Source of the DNA: Sipunculus nudus | Lineage: Eukaryota; Annelida; Sipuncula; Golfingiida; Sipunculidae | Direction of reading: 5' to 3' | Length of the DNA: 64,000 nt | Assembly: GCA_026874595.1 (NCBI GenBank) | Contig: CM049306.1 | Coordinates: 10,997,019 to 11,061,018 of the forward strand | In this document: piece after piece, positions 59,201 through 62,037 of the stretch | Numbering within the stretch: the stretch's first letter is position 1 | How the letters are laid out: every line of letters begins with the position of its first letter | The notes under the pieces: generated by a model | What the model saw: the letters and a program-made list of their open reading frames with translations, nothing else | Told to the model about the DNA's origin: nothing | Database searches by the model: none | Program-made: the position numbers and the translations under genes

Positions 59201-62037
59201 CAGGGCACAACAAGGCCTGCCAACACAGCACAGGTTTGTAAAACATCTCAGCACCTTATTGTTCCTGCAGATGTTACTTATACATAAGAAGAAATAGAGA
59301 CATTGGTGTAAGAAGTGGGGTCTATACAAGTTATCTATCCAGACTTGTAAAGGTGGAACAACATAACCCCTGTTTAAATATAAAATAGTTAGCAGGGCTC
59401 TATAAGTTGACTAAATTACTCTGAGCCATTCAGATCCAACTCCATTTTTTTTTATTACAAGATTTAAATTTTTTCTTCATATGAAAAATCTTCATCAGAC
59501 CATGACAACAATTCAGCACCGTTTCACCAACAACTCTCAAACAACTAAGTAAGAGACCTATCCTGTACAAAGAACCTCTCTAATAGAAGCTTATATCATT
59601 AATCCCTAAATATTACCTAAGTGTAATTGTATACAAGATGTTTTATCACTTTTCAAACTACCACAGCTATGACATGTTGCACTAACTTACAGTACGCAAG
59701 AAAAATTATTACAACTCTTAATAATTGGCAAATAAGTTGGCAATAAAAGAATGCTGGAAGGAGAGAGATAGACAGATGATGTGCACAATAACAGCCATGT
59801 ACTATATTGCAAGACATCCCTTCTTGATCAACAGTTCTGTTCACTTGACCTTCCTCAAGTTATCACAAGATGTAAGAAGAGAATGCTAATACATGGTCTA
59901 TAATTATTATGACCATGTTCAGCTCTTATATTTCAGCCTTAAAAATTTTTCAGTACCAATAACTTATTTAGCGTATATTCACAGTACTTACCATATTTTT
60001 TATGTGTACAAACATGCATGTTAATGGCTCAAAAGACTTTACCTTCATATAAATATAAACTTTATGTGTCCTGATAACTTTACACTAGTGTAGTATTACA
60101 CTTGCAACAATATGGACAGTTAGGGCACACCACATTTCACACCTTTGTTATGTCATCAGAGTGATATATGGCTGGCACTTCCTGCTGTTGTAATGACATC
60201 ATCTGCTAATTAGCTGATGGTCACAAGGACAAAAGAGAAAGATGATGGGGTTTGATATGAGAATTGCCTCCTGTACAGTGCTCATGAGGTTCATGTATAC
60301 AGAACGAGGGAACAAACAGCAGACCCCATTGTATACCAGTTATTATTATTTAATATTATTATTATTATTAGTTACTCATTATTAACTTTAATTTTAACAA
60401 TATTATTTATTACATATTCTGCCAGAATAAGGGAAATATGAACTGTGAGGGAATAATTTTAATATGGTCAACATGGTCATGTGTGATATATGATTGCAAG
60501 AAACTGTTGTCATTAAGAGCCCTGTGTTTAAGCCCAACACAATCACCACAGCTTCAATCCCAAAGATGAACAATCACTGAAACAAGTTAAGAGGATTTTC
60601 ATTTACAAATGAGTGTAATTCTTGCCTTGTTTATGTTGCTGGTACAGCACTTTATTTAATTACCTATCTGACCTTTATAAAACTAAAAGTAAACCTTTCG
60701 AGCTTTTACAAAAACAGGCCAAAATACATGGATATCACCACACACAGGCTGCTTGTTTTGTTTATAATATGTGTAGGCCCGCCAAAATAACCAAAACAAA
60801 TTAAACAAGGGCATCTGGCAGCAAATCAGATAAGCAAGAGCTTTGCAAAAGGCATTTTGCAACAAGTGATCTTTCTACCTCTACATAAATGCAACCTACC
60901 ACCTTGGGTTACATGTTTTTTTCCTGTTTGTCAACATTGCTGTGTTTACAAAATGTTGTTGATAAACAAGTTCATACATCCTTCAAGAAAGTATTATAAG
61001 AACTTTTCTCATCCAAAATTACCCTTAGATAATTAATATATAGCCAGAAGTCACATAAATTCTTTTTTAAAAAGTAGGTGAATGGGCACCTTTATGTATA
61101 GATTTATTAAACAGGGTGGAACCTTAATGATGTTGCTTCATGTGTACAATGCATGCTTCTTCTATTATGCAGTATGAGTAAGTAATAATACAGTTCACAG
61201 CTGCAATATAAGCCTAAATTATAATAGGCTATAAAAAATAAGCATTTCTTCTATATATTATTTACCCATTCACAGTTCTTCCTGTAGTTTTTTAATCCAG
61301 TATCTATCTGTTTCCTCCCCTCCCTCCTCCTTTTTTCCCAATGTTGGGGAAATAAAAGTTTATCCGAAGAAAAAGTACAAACTTGGAGCAAACAGTGTGA
61401 AAATTTGGTTTAAAGATTAAACAGCTTTGTGTATTTTAAAGAATCACTCCTTTAATAGTTTGGATCTGAATTTCATGACATTATACAGAAGCATAACATG
61501 GGGATCACATGACAGTTAAACTTTTCATGCTTTATGCAGTCAATATTACTTGAAGCTTTAATACAAAAAAAGTTATTGGATTATAATTTTGTTATACTAA
61601 CTTATAGAAACCAGTTAGAGCATATATAAATACTGTATGTTTTAACTGTGTCATAAGAAACACAATATAAAAATGACATTATATGAATAAAGTCTTCTTA
61701 ATTCACATTTAATATGATGAATACCTAGCATATCAAAGCGAAAAAGAAGCACTAGTTTGATGAGGTGAATAAAATAAACTACTTTAACACACATATGCTA
61801 AGAATAGAAAGATGATTATACCTGATTTTCCGTGGTTCCCCCCATGCCACTCCCACCATCCGATGACCGGCCCCCATCACGACTTGGAGGTGGTTGCTGC
61901 TGCTGTAAAAGATAAGCAGAAATACGGGTGATTGGATGTTAATTATGGACGATCAAATGTTTTGGTGAACAAACGTAAACTGTGATGGTAAAGGTAATTA
62001 CCTTGTCAGAGTCCTTCTTTCTAAACCTCTTCAGCAT
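8144..62037 (-). CDS. EEA1: Early endosome antigen 1 orthologue, 39 exons, 3' end missing
   Basis: EEA1 is a long dimeric tether on early endosomes. Its N-terminal zinc finger binds Rab5-GTP, a long coiled coil spans between membranes, and its C-terminal FYVE domain binds PI3P. I assembled 39 minus-strand exons, each listed separately, with GT-AG boundaries and matching phases; they sum to 4737 nt with no internal stop. Residues 40-134 carry three C2H2 fingers, residues ~170-1546 are heptad-rich and mostly charged, and residues 1547-1579 start a FYVE domain. Blocks close to human EEA1 (from memory) include RPGADDV (res ~261), ERRALLER (~1498) and ELGRENQSLQ (~1537). Human EEA1 is 1411 aa, so this one is longer. 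The remaining FYVE residues and stop lie left of position 1. Identity is very likely; individual exon ends are predicted, not confirmed by transcript. Confidence 0.95.
8686..8706. repeat. (CCG)n trinucleotide run
   Basis: Seven or so CCG/GCC units just inside the left end of the Helitron. The relative at 35260-36143 has a shorter GGCGGCGG run at the equivalent place, so the run belongs to the element. Confidence 0.85.
8828..10390 (+). repeat. 280-bp tandem repeat core of the Helitron
   Basis: Units are spaced exactly 280 bp (equivalent positions 9108, 9388, 9668), with a diverged fifth unit after ~9948. Each unit carries two copies or near-copies of the palindrome GGTGGCGCCACC. Neighbouring units differ at only a few positions, so the expansion is recent. 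Confidence 0.92.
10520..10640 (-). CDS. EEA1: EEA1 exon 38 (residues 1506-1546)
   Basis: Encodes RCLASEGECEKLREMAADM then RRKLDDAQAALHELGRENQ and SLQ; human has RCLKGEGEIEKL and ELGRENQSLQ (recalled). This region before FYVE is where the C-terminal Rab5/calmodulin contacts map in vertebrates. Acceptor GACCCAG, donor GTAGGAATGC, phase 2-0. The donor is only 57 bp from the end of a Helitron. Confidence 0.94.
10641..12091 (-). other. Introns 36-37 of EEA1, nothing else seen
   Basis: 10641-11286 and 11342-12091 are AT-rich intron sequence either side of exon 37, without repeats or coding signal that I can recognise. Confidence 0.7.
11287..11341 (-). CDS. EEA1: EEA1 exon 37 (residues 1488-1505)
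   Basis: Encodes ELEAKLSTNNDERRALLER, matching human VLEATVQNNQDERRALLER (recalled) nearly residue for residue. Acceptor TATTTCAG, donor GTCAGTGC, phase 1-2. Confidence 0.94.
12092..12275 (-). CDS. EEA1: EEA1 exon 36 (residues 1427-1487)
   Basis: Coiled coil, 61 codons plus 1 nt, phase 0-1; HEMQLSALSENLTTLRGDL matches the human 'LTMQITALNENLGTVKKE' region (recalled). Acceptor TTTTGTAG, donor GTAAGTGTC. Confidence 0.88.
12391..13914 (+). mobile_element. Family C non-autonomous element, single insertion
   Basis: Starts GTGACCCATGGGTCATGACG, containing the 12-bp palindrome GACCCATGGGTC, then CTCAGCTGAC. It ends with an RGAC microsatellite (~13815-13862), hairpin 13881-13909 and AAAA. Four internal units of 300-340 bp. 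Sits in EEA1 intron 35. Same architecture as family B, with a different core. Pearl/Helentron-derived (HINE) is the best guess. Confidence 0.7.
14053..14142 (-). CDS. EEA1: EEA1 exon 35 (residues 1397-1426)
   Basis: Coiled coil, LQRHLEENQNTAIQSQAILK then EENLQLQDKL, phase 0-0. Acceptor CTGAACAG, donor GTAGGTTG. It ends about 140 nt from the family C element at 12391-13914. Confidence 0.82.
14143..15187 (-). other. Introns 33-34 of EEA1, plain
   Basis: 14143-14582 and 14679-15187 flank exon 34. AT-rich, no repeat signature or coding seen. Confidence 0.7.
14583..14678 (-). CDS. EEA1: EEA1 exon 34 (residues 1365-1396)
   Basis: Encodes EIESINETKEMLISQKLEMQ and onward, similar to human '...LKDAKQLLIQQKLELQGK' (recalled). 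Acceptor TATCTTCAG, donor GTAAGAATGC, phase 0-0. Confidence 0.9.
15188..15319 (-). CDS. EEA1: EEA1 exon 33 (residues 1321-1364)
   Basis: Coiled coil, 44 codons, phase 0-0; ALEDEHRRLQSNHKELQESK then EAVEMDNQSLKKIIE. Acceptor TCCAAACAG, donor GTATGTATCC. Confidence 0.86.
15397..15955. repeat. Repeat element bounded by TATTTCTCCCC-type inverted ends
   Basis: ATATTTCTCCCCTTCC at the left is mirrored by AAAGGGGAGATATAA at the right. The interior has three diverged ~115-bp units with 'ACCTTGAAAATCAAAGTCAA'-like text, and a C-run (15920-15934). In EEA1 intron 32. Confidence 0.45.
16212..16280 (-). CDS. EEA1: EEA1 exon 32 (residues 1298-1320)
   Basis: Encodes LKTSLEGKISELDIQITDV plus NEEK, phase 0-0. 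Acceptor TACTATCAG after a T-run, donor GTATTTC. It lies 4.6 kb from exon 31 because of a family C repeat array. Confidence 0.82.
16384..20409 (+). mobile_element. Family C array: one 5' end, three 3' ends
   Basis: One 5' end (GTGACCCAGGGGTC at 16384) is followed by a 3' hairpin at 17547-17575, a truncated one at 18062-18086 and a final one at 20375-20403, the first and last preceded by RGAC microsatellites. Between them are many ~340-bp units with the signature GATATGGGTAACAGAGACCT. The successive 3' ends without matching 5' ends suggest head-to-tail joining or end bypass. The G-run at 19141-19159 and one at 18471-18478 sit inside units. Occupies EEA1 intron 31. Confidence 0.7.
20887..21045 (-). 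CDS. EEA1: EEA1 exon 31 (residues 1245-1297)
   Basis: Coiled coil, 53 codons, phase 0-0; QSLNRETKIKEDLQGAQTR then LDSLQGQLTLVRGQSSDLES. Acceptor AATTTATAG, donor GTAAGGTC. Confidence 0.87.
21200..21439. repeat. Perfect palindrome, 118-bp arms, 4-nt loop
   Basis: Left arm 21200-21317 and right arm 21322-21439 are exact reverse complements around AAGA (21318-21321). Both strands therefore open with the same short reading frame, which is not a gene. Lies in EEA1 intron 30, 156 bp from exon 30. Confidence 0.95.
21596..21679 (-). CDS. EEA1: EEA1 exon 30 (residues 1217-1244)
   Basis: Coiled coil, 28 codons, phase 0-0; GLKTEFQNIKGQCKNYERQL then VTSQEQLQ. Acceptor TCCTGCAG, donor GTAAGTTTAA. The next intron holds the perfect palindrome at 21200-21439. 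Confidence 0.85.
22220..22309 (-). CDS. EEA1: EEA1 exon 29 (residues 1187-1216)
   Basis: Gln/Glu-rich coiled coil, 30 codons, phase 0-0; KASVEKEKELNEKLRQRQ. Acceptor TTCATCCAG, donor GTAATACG. Confidence 0.83.
22843..22980 (-). CDS. EEA1: EEA1 exon 28 (residues 1141-1186)
   Basis: Coiled coil, 46 codons, phase 0-0; VSTLESKCTELEKVKSELET then EREDLKKSLSKLDIQLKQ. Acceptor AATAACAG, donor GTAGTTAATC. Confidence 0.86.
23689..23736 (-). CDS. EEA1: EEA1 exon 27 (residues 1125-1140)
   Basis: A 48-nt exon, DKYTSLEHKESNLRSQ, phase 0-0. Acceptor ATTTGTAG, donor GTAAGACTG. Small, but heptad-compatible and with good splice sites. Confidence 0.72.
24231..24371 (-). CDS. EEA1: EEA1 exon 26 (residues 1078-1124)
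   Basis: Coiled coil, 47 codons, phase 0-0; VQDLEKSQASLLGDKSMLNN then QLLVLETEKVELSAQHEKLK. Acceptor TTTCATCAG, donor GTCAGGTC. Confidence 0.84.
24413..24905 (+). repeat. Dispersed-repeat-like block with GACCTCCACCAAGGC start
   Basis: Starts near GCGCAGACCTCCACCAAGGC and ends ATAACCCCCGCCACATGGCA. The tail 'TCCTGAAAATTTCAACAATA ... CTTTTTGAGTAATGTTGCTA ... ACAGACAAACCAATG' has the style of repeats common in marine invertebrates. Copy number cannot be judged from one window. Confidence 0.5.
25453..25701 (-). CDS. EEA1: EEA1 exon 25 (residues 995-1077)
   Basis: Coiled coil, 83 codons, phase 0-0, starting VKTELQNVRSDLDKTKQ. A five-Ser run interrupts the heptads near the middle, a likely hinge. 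Acceptor CTCATACAG, donor GTCAGACC. Confidence 0.87.
26226..26327 (-). CDS. EEA1: EEA1 exon 24 (residues 961-994)
   Basis: Coiled coil, 34 codons, phase 0-0; contains TLEQTIRSKKDVENKLKTT. Acceptor CATTGTAG, donor GTACACAAAA. Confidence 0.84.
26628..26756 (-). CDS. EEA1: EEA1 exon 23 (residues 918-960)
   Basis: Coiled coil rich in Ser/Lys: VKSELKGSKKKCSDLESSVK then DLTATNSSLTSKCSTLESS. Acceptor AATTTCAG, donor GTAATGTGAC, phase 0-0. Confidence 0.85.
27401..27558 (-). repeat. DIRS right inverted terminal repeat
   Basis: Pairs with 31647-31806. Beyond it, the outer tip (27354-27400) is unique to this end and includes a G/C-rich stretch starting AACCCCCC. Confidence 0.92.
27600..27711 (-). repeat. 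DIRS internal complementary region
   Basis: 27600-27666 is the reverse complement of the right element edge (27354 to ~27420), and 27664-27711 is the reverse complement of the left edge (~31778 to 31825). The two halves overlap at GTT (27664-27666), the same trinucleotide (AAC on the other strand) found at both genomic edges. This is the template used to join the ends during circle formation. Confidence 0.9.
27775..28173 (-). pseudogene. DIRS tyrosine recombinase, C-terminal catalytic part
   Basis: Contains ISNWIKAAI, AYEVRAIASSFAH (catalytic Arg at ~28044-28042) and WKSPSTFIQFYLKDV with the nucleophilic Tyr at ~27945-27943. DIRS recombinases usually read AHDVR or AHEVR, so the usual His of the HxxR box is Tyr here. 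The segment is separated from the N-terminal part by a frameshift and a stop codon. Arg and nucleophile Tyr are kept, the rest is degenerate. Confidence 0.82.
28395..28868 (-). pseudogene. DIRS tyrosine recombinase, N-terminal part
   Basis: A 157-codon open frame with the helical core-binding region of a DIRS recombinase: FLLHLLQDKHLSFPTIRGYR and AALLSVLRPL, then HKTAFLLSLATAGR near its end, where the first catalytic Arg box should lie. The frame ends exactly inside this box; recognisable coding goes on in another frame and then meets a stop near 28338. Upstream coding (29439-28786) is low-complexity Pro/Ser-rich and in another frame. Confidence 0.8.
29358..29582 (-). pseudogene. DIRS RNase H fragment
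   Basis: Read in the frame that runs 30203-29250. It shows FNDASRMGWGAHL (first Asp), INILELRAV (Glu) and MTDNTTVLA (Asp), the spaced acidic residues of the RNase H fold found after DIRS reverse transcriptase. The same frame upstream is not RT coding, so the domain is frame-separated from RT. Just past MTDNTTVL the continuation appears in a third frame (ETYRLFDLC, near 29330), a further frameshift. Confidence 0.82.
29465..30133 (-). pseudogene. DIRS reverse transcriptase fragment
   Basis: An open frame of 222 codons. Residues ~20-165 are a reverse transcriptase palm/finger region: KGAIVPV, SRIFLVPKP, DLKRLN, IDFTDAYFHVPI (catalytic Asp), FRALPFGI and PYLDNW near residue 159. The usual YxDD box reads YLDN, so the second catalytic Asp has become Asn (codon ~29650-29648). 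The thumb and connection segments are missing: within about 40 nt the sequence passes into RNase H in another frame, indicating an internal deletion. The frame after residue ~170 is out of register. Confidence 0.85.
30515..31537 (-). CDS. DIRS gag-like ORF1, Cys-rich N-terminus
   Basis: An open frame of 340 codons at the 5' end of the element. The first 50 residues carry CxxC pairs at C10/C13, C26/C29 and C43/C46, a pattern common at the start of DIRS ORF1 proteins and probably zinc-binding. The rest is Pro/Ser/Ala-rich with no enzyme motif. The function is presumed structural (nucleic-acid packaging), by analogy. The frame stops at 30515; similar-looking sequence continues in another frame to ~30290, so the end may be frameshifted. 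Confidence 0.75.
   Translation of the reverse strand: MATVEVSRTCSSCGASLPSWATHPSCLSCRSSEGTCLGEADPCYYCHTWPPSQWARLHAWSTALDPIEPSPALSSAPVAGSRGGATPSVFSRVALRSPSADPLLVPDPVPPSPGSVFQTPVGAPARALAAPSRKRPTPAPPEPPEKALAFSLIHHLSSFCESLRVVFDLELESAPQAMAPGQVSLTDPPVLSPLRPARMEVTRSRPAPAQVSAPPLLDPPLPSRLSLCPLRDRPSADAVHLPSGSPDARPAVPVTDPVCAPAAPAASSALDSPSVRSPLVFTDQAPPAGTDQWTTLNTQRQAWPSIKSDLLDQVARTMQASRPDGPTFHRPPLLCRQGST
31647..31806 (-). repeat. DIRS left inverted terminal repeat
   Basis: Reverse complement of 27401-27558 with two visible mismatches and one single-base indel in about 158 bp. The outermost ~19 bp (31807-31825) differ from the other end, as in DIRS elements, whose two ends have unlike tips that are both copied in the internal complementary region. 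Confidence 0.92.
31998..32111 (-). CDS. EEA1: EEA1 exon 22 (residues 880-917)
   Basis: Coiled coil, 38 codons, phase 0-0. Acceptor TATTTCAG, donor GTAAGTGGC. The next intron (26757-31997) contains the DIRS-like retrotransposon. Confidence 0.86.
32112..33321 (-). other. Introns 20-21 of EEA1, plain
   Basis: 32112-32781 and 32911-33321: AT-rich, no recognisable feature. Confidence 0.7.
32782..32910 (-). CDS. EEA1: EEA1 exon 21 (residues 837-879)
   Basis: Coiled coil with a Gln-rich stretch, then YNNLQQKCVSLESDINEK, similar in layout to human 'YLSLEQKTEELEGQIKKLE'. Acceptor TTTTTGTAG, donor GTAAGTACTT, phase 0-0. Confidence 0.86.
33322..33456 (-). CDS. EEA1: EEA1 exon 20 (residues 792-836)
   Basis: Contains AELLLTSEAAKNTQRADLEN and later AQNALEEKTNELSK, matching human TELLLSAEAAKTAQRADLQN and AQNALQDKQQELNK (recalled). 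A strong identity anchor. Acceptor TTAACAG, donor GTACATCA, phase 0-0. Confidence 0.94.
33800..34022. repeat. 44-bp minisatellite
   Basis: CTGTGACCTTGACA-type units recur with anchors at 33814, 33858, 33902, 33946 and ~33990, exactly 44 bp apart; later units are diverged. The array ends within ten bases of the exon 19 splice donor. Confidence 0.92.
34029..34259 (-). CDS. EEA1: EEA1 exon 19 (residues 715-791)
   Basis: Coiled coil, 77 codons, phase 0-0. Acceptor GTTCTCAG, donor GTAATGCG. The donor directly abuts a 44-bp minisatellite in the intron. Confidence 0.88.
34260..35038 (-). other. Intron 18 of EEA1, plain
   Basis: AT-rich, with T-runs near 34550 and 34720. Nothing recognised. Confidence 0.7.
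35039..35092 (-). CDS. EEA1: EEA1 exon 18 (residues 697-714)
   Basis: Encodes IEAGEGVETAINQLKQEN, directly after EREDLIAK as in human EEA1 (IQAGEGETAVLNQLQEKN, recalled). Acceptor TCTTACAG, donor GTGAGTCAGG, phase 0-0. Confidence 0.92.
35260..36143 (-). mobile_element. Second, shorter Helitron copy, opposite orientation
   Basis: Read on the minus strand it begins TCCGACAAAACAAAG with the same left-end hairpin as the element at 8643 and ends near 35260 with the same GTAGTCCCTTGTCGACTT hairpin. It carries about two diverged internal units, including exact GGTGGCGCCACC at 35406-35417. It lies in EEA1 intron 17 and is older than the 8643 copy, judging by divergence. The precise 3' end is uncertain. 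Confidence 0.65.
36413..36506 (-). CDS. EEA1: EEA1 exon 17 (residues 665-696)
   Basis: Contains IQNLEQQLEGSRSHINQLEK then EREDLIAK. Human EEA1 has IQNLEALLQKSKENISLLEK then EREDLYAK (recalled), so the correspondence is clear. Acceptor AATTTCAG, donor GTCAGTCAG, phase 2-0. Confidence 0.92.
36989..37071 (-). CDS. EEA1: EEA1 exon 16 (residues 638-664)
   Basis: Coiled coil, phase 0-2; contains VENLKSSIREKENSLEEQQ. Acceptor CCCTTCAG, donor GTGGGTAC. Confidence 0.84.
37297..37406. repeat. 27-bp minisatellite, four units
   Basis: AGTAGAATGGAGTATCTATA units start at 37297 (variant), 37324, 37351 and 37378. Intron 15 of EEA1. The 27-bp period keeps a frame open on the minus strand, but this is not coding. 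Confidence 0.9.
37453..37539 (-). CDS. EEA1: EEA1 exon 15 (residues 609-637)
   Basis: Coiled coil, 29 codons, phase 0-0; contains MKEKESAITDLSTQVKEVQ. Acceptor CTGTTACAG, donor GTTGTTAAT. Confidence 0.84.
38031..38168 (-). CDS. EEA1: EEA1 exon 14 (residues 563-608)
   Basis: Coiled coil with LTEKEKQVESLEKLLGDSK, like the repeated 'EKxxQVxxLxxxL' blocks of EEA1. Acceptor CCATTTAAG, donor GTGAACCAC, phase 0-0. Confidence 0.86.
38610..38840 (-). CDS. EEA1: EEA1 exon 13 (residues 486-562)
   Basis: Coiled coil, 77 codons, phase 0-0. Acceptor TGTTTTCAG, donor GTGAGTCAAG. Contains VKGQVDKLQADLTSVEE and a Leu/Glu/Lys-rich remainder. Confidence 0.88.
39081..39360 (-). repeat. Four extra copies of the exon 12 end plus splice donor
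   Basis: Units begin at 39081, 39150, 39221 and 39290, alternating 69 and 71 bp, and the true exon end is the fifth at 39361. Each holds a copy of the last ~36 nt of exon 12 followed by GTAA. Alternating TTCTGATTC and TTGTGATTTC variants show a two-unit (140-bp) higher-order repeat. Reading through the true donor meets a stop codon at ~39325-39327. Confidence 0.93.
39361..39697 (-). CDS. EEA1: EEA1 exon 12 (residues 373-485), largest exon
   Basis: A 337-nt coiled-coil exon, phase 2-0. Repeated ALxEKxxxLAEQT-type heptads follow a block rich in Glu/Lys. Acceptor TATTTTCAG. The donor is CACAG|GTAAACATCC; the last ~36 nt of this exon plus its donor are copied four more times just downstream in the intron (see the repeat at 39081-39360). 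Confidence 0.9.
40027..40158. repeat. Near-perfect palindrome, 66-bp arms, no loop
   Basis: Arms 40027-40092 and 40093-40158 pair with only about four mismatches (for example at the GTCGAGGG/CCCTTGAC and GATCCAGA/TCCGGATC positions); the centre is ACAATTGT. In EEA1 intron 11. Confidence 0.93.
40288..40356 (-). CDS. EEA1: EEA1 exon 11 (residues 350-372)
   Basis: Short coiled-coil exon with NEEKIKDLERRLNEAPKKEE. Acceptor TTTCAACAG, donor GTCAGTGTG, phase 2-2. Confidence 0.82.
40884..41150 (-). CDS. EEA1: EEA1 exon 10 (residues 261-349)
   Basis: Starts with RPGADDVLVLKQELV followed by AQTLMD, closely matching human EEA1 (RPGIEDVAVLKKELV, QTLMD; recalled). This is one of the strongest identity anchors. 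The C-terminal half is a run of near-repeats (HSALNN, HKALTE, HSALSN). Acceptor TTATCTAG, donor GTATGTTG, phase 2-2. Confidence 0.93.
41490..41635 (-). CDS. EEA1: EEA1 exon 9 (residues 213-260)
   Basis: Coiled coil; acceptor ATTTTGACAG, donor GTAATAACAG, phase 0-2. The last codon is split and finishes as Arg, leading into the conserved RPG block in exon 10. Confidence 0.88.
42655..42761 (-). CDS. EEA1: EEA1 exon 8 (residues 177-212)
   Basis: Coiled coil; contains HLRSDLDDAKEDLRIISQEK, rich in Leu/Glu/Lys. Acceptor TTTTACCAG, donor GTTAGTTTG, phase 1-0. Confidence 0.85.
43282..43345 (-). CDS. EEA1: EEA1 exon 7 (residues 156-176)
   Basis: Encodes DPGELEMFKEQLRASEESRTL, where heptad periodicity and the coiled coil begin. 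Acceptor GTTTTACAG, donor GTAAGTAA, phase 0-1. Confidence 0.85.
44472..44508 (-). CDS. EEA1: EEA1 exon 6 (residues 143-155)
   Basis: A 37-nt exon, phase 2-0, encoding a Ser/Asp/Ala/Lys-rich link ending Arg-Ser-Lys-Ser-Asp. Acceptor TTTTTCAG, donor GTAAGAAA. It fits only if both neighbours are used, which supports the model. Confidence 0.75.
45661..48842 (+). mobile_element. Family B element, longest copy
   Basis: Begins GGGACCCATGGGTCACGG then CTCAGCTGA, preceded by ACAA as in family C. Ends with GACA/GACG microsatellite 48713-48789, hairpin 48809-48837 and AAAAA. From 46672 onward it is nearly the same as 4325-6497. Occupies EEA1 intron 5. A G-run lies at 47265-47276. Confidence 0.7.
49149..49249 (-). 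CDS. EEA1: EEA1 exon 5: third C2H2 zinc finger (residues 110-142)
   Basis: Third finger starting GFLCPLC, with C113, C116, H129 and H134. The segment around HYAEVH is very like human HYEAVH, making this the closest match to the single vertebrate finger over its second half. The equivalent of human M47 is R117. Acceptor GTTTTCAG, donor GTGGGTCTG, phase 0-2, joining the coiled-coil part through exon 6. Confidence 0.92.
49880..50025. repeat. Purine-rich AAAGGTCAAAAG low-complexity stretch
   Basis: Irregular repeats of AAAGGTCAAAAG and GAAAGAAAG in EEA1 intron 4. The rest of this intron (49250-51118) shows nothing recognisable. Confidence 0.8.
51119..51235 (-). CDS. EEA1: EEA1 exon 4: second C2H2 zinc finger (residues 71-109)
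   Basis: A second C-x2-C-x12-H-x4-H finger starting GFLCPICM, with C74, C77, H90 and H95, followed by a Ser/Ala/Glu tail. Acceptor TCTCTCAG, donor GTTTGTTG, phase 0-0, so skipping or including it keeps the frame. Rab5-contact equivalents are F72, L73, P75, M78 and F91; only the last aromatic differs in kind from human. Confidence 0.9.
51236..53202 (-). other. Part of intron 3 of EEA1, mostly plain
   Basis: AT-rich intron. 52640-53150 is less AT-rich and holds an 80-codon minus-strand frame without recognisable domain or splice context; I do not call it a gene. Confidence 0.55.
51490..51530. repeat. (AT)n and (TG)n microsatellite
   Basis: ATATATATATAT, TATATATATTAA, then TGTGTGTGTG in EEA1 intron 3. 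Confidence 0.9.
53203..55613 (+). mobile_element. Family C element in intron 3
   Basis: The 5' end is GTGACCCATGGGTCAAG then CTCAGCTGAC; an internal 3'-end remnant CAGTCAGCTGAGCTAAAAA lies at ~53371-53389. The 3' hairpin 55580-55608 has a perfect 12-bp stem. Units are more diverged than in the 16384 array, and 53525-53700 holds three near-identical ~90-bp subunits. Confidence 0.65.
56212..56873 (+). mobile_element. Family E insertion nested in family D
   Basis: Interrupts the 180-bp periodicity. It has its own CGGACGGACGGACGG and GACA-type microsatellite (~56786-56832) and 3' hairpin AGCTCAT-CAGCCT-ATGAGCT (56853-56872), and one exact GGTGGCGCCACC at 56516-56527. The left edge is approximate. 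Confidence 0.5.
56880..57790 (+). repeat. 180-bp tandem repeat, five units
   Basis: Anchors AGTC(T/C)GTACA recur at 57061, 57241, 57421, 57601 and 57781, exactly 180 bp apart. Units are highly similar, indicating recent expansion or homogenisation. Confidence 0.93.
59124..59216 (-). CDS. EEA1: EEA1 exon 3: first C2H2 zinc finger (residues 40-70)
   Basis: Encodes a C-x2-C-x12-H-x4-H finger with C43, C46, H59 and H64, at the same residue numbers as the human EEA1 finger. Acceptor TTGGCAG, donor GTTGGACC (a weak but legal GT), phase 0-0. Against the Rab5-contact residues I recall for human EEA1 (F41, I42, P44, M47, Y60) it has L41, L42, P44, M47 and F60, so its Rab5 affinity is uncertain. Confidence 0.88.
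60340..60372. repeat. (ATT)n microsatellite
   Basis: TTATTATTATTTAATATTATT followed by further ATT units in EEA1 intron 2. Confidence 0.9.
61822..61902 (-). CDS. EEA1: EEA1 exon 2 (linker, residues 13-39)
   Basis: Low-complexity linker: three Gln, three Pro, then a Gly/Ser/Arg/Asp-rich stretch ending in Glu-Asn-Gln. Acceptor TTTTACAG, donor GTATAATC, phase 0-0. Human EEA1 also has a flexible Ser/Gly-rich stretch before its zinc finger. The CAG run at the acceptor leaves possible alternative acceptors 3 nt apart (NAGNAG type). Confidence 0.8.
62002..62037 (-). CDS. EEA1: EEA1 exon 1 (start codon, residues 1-12)
   Basis: Encodes MLKRFRKKDSDK from an ATG at 62037-62035, ending in phase 0 at AAG|GTAATT. 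The basic start resembles the short basic start of vertebrate EEA1 (MLRRILQR, from memory). I chose this ATG because it gives a clean phase-0 join to exon 2 and a non-coding-looking sequence lies upstream. Confidence 0.85.
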
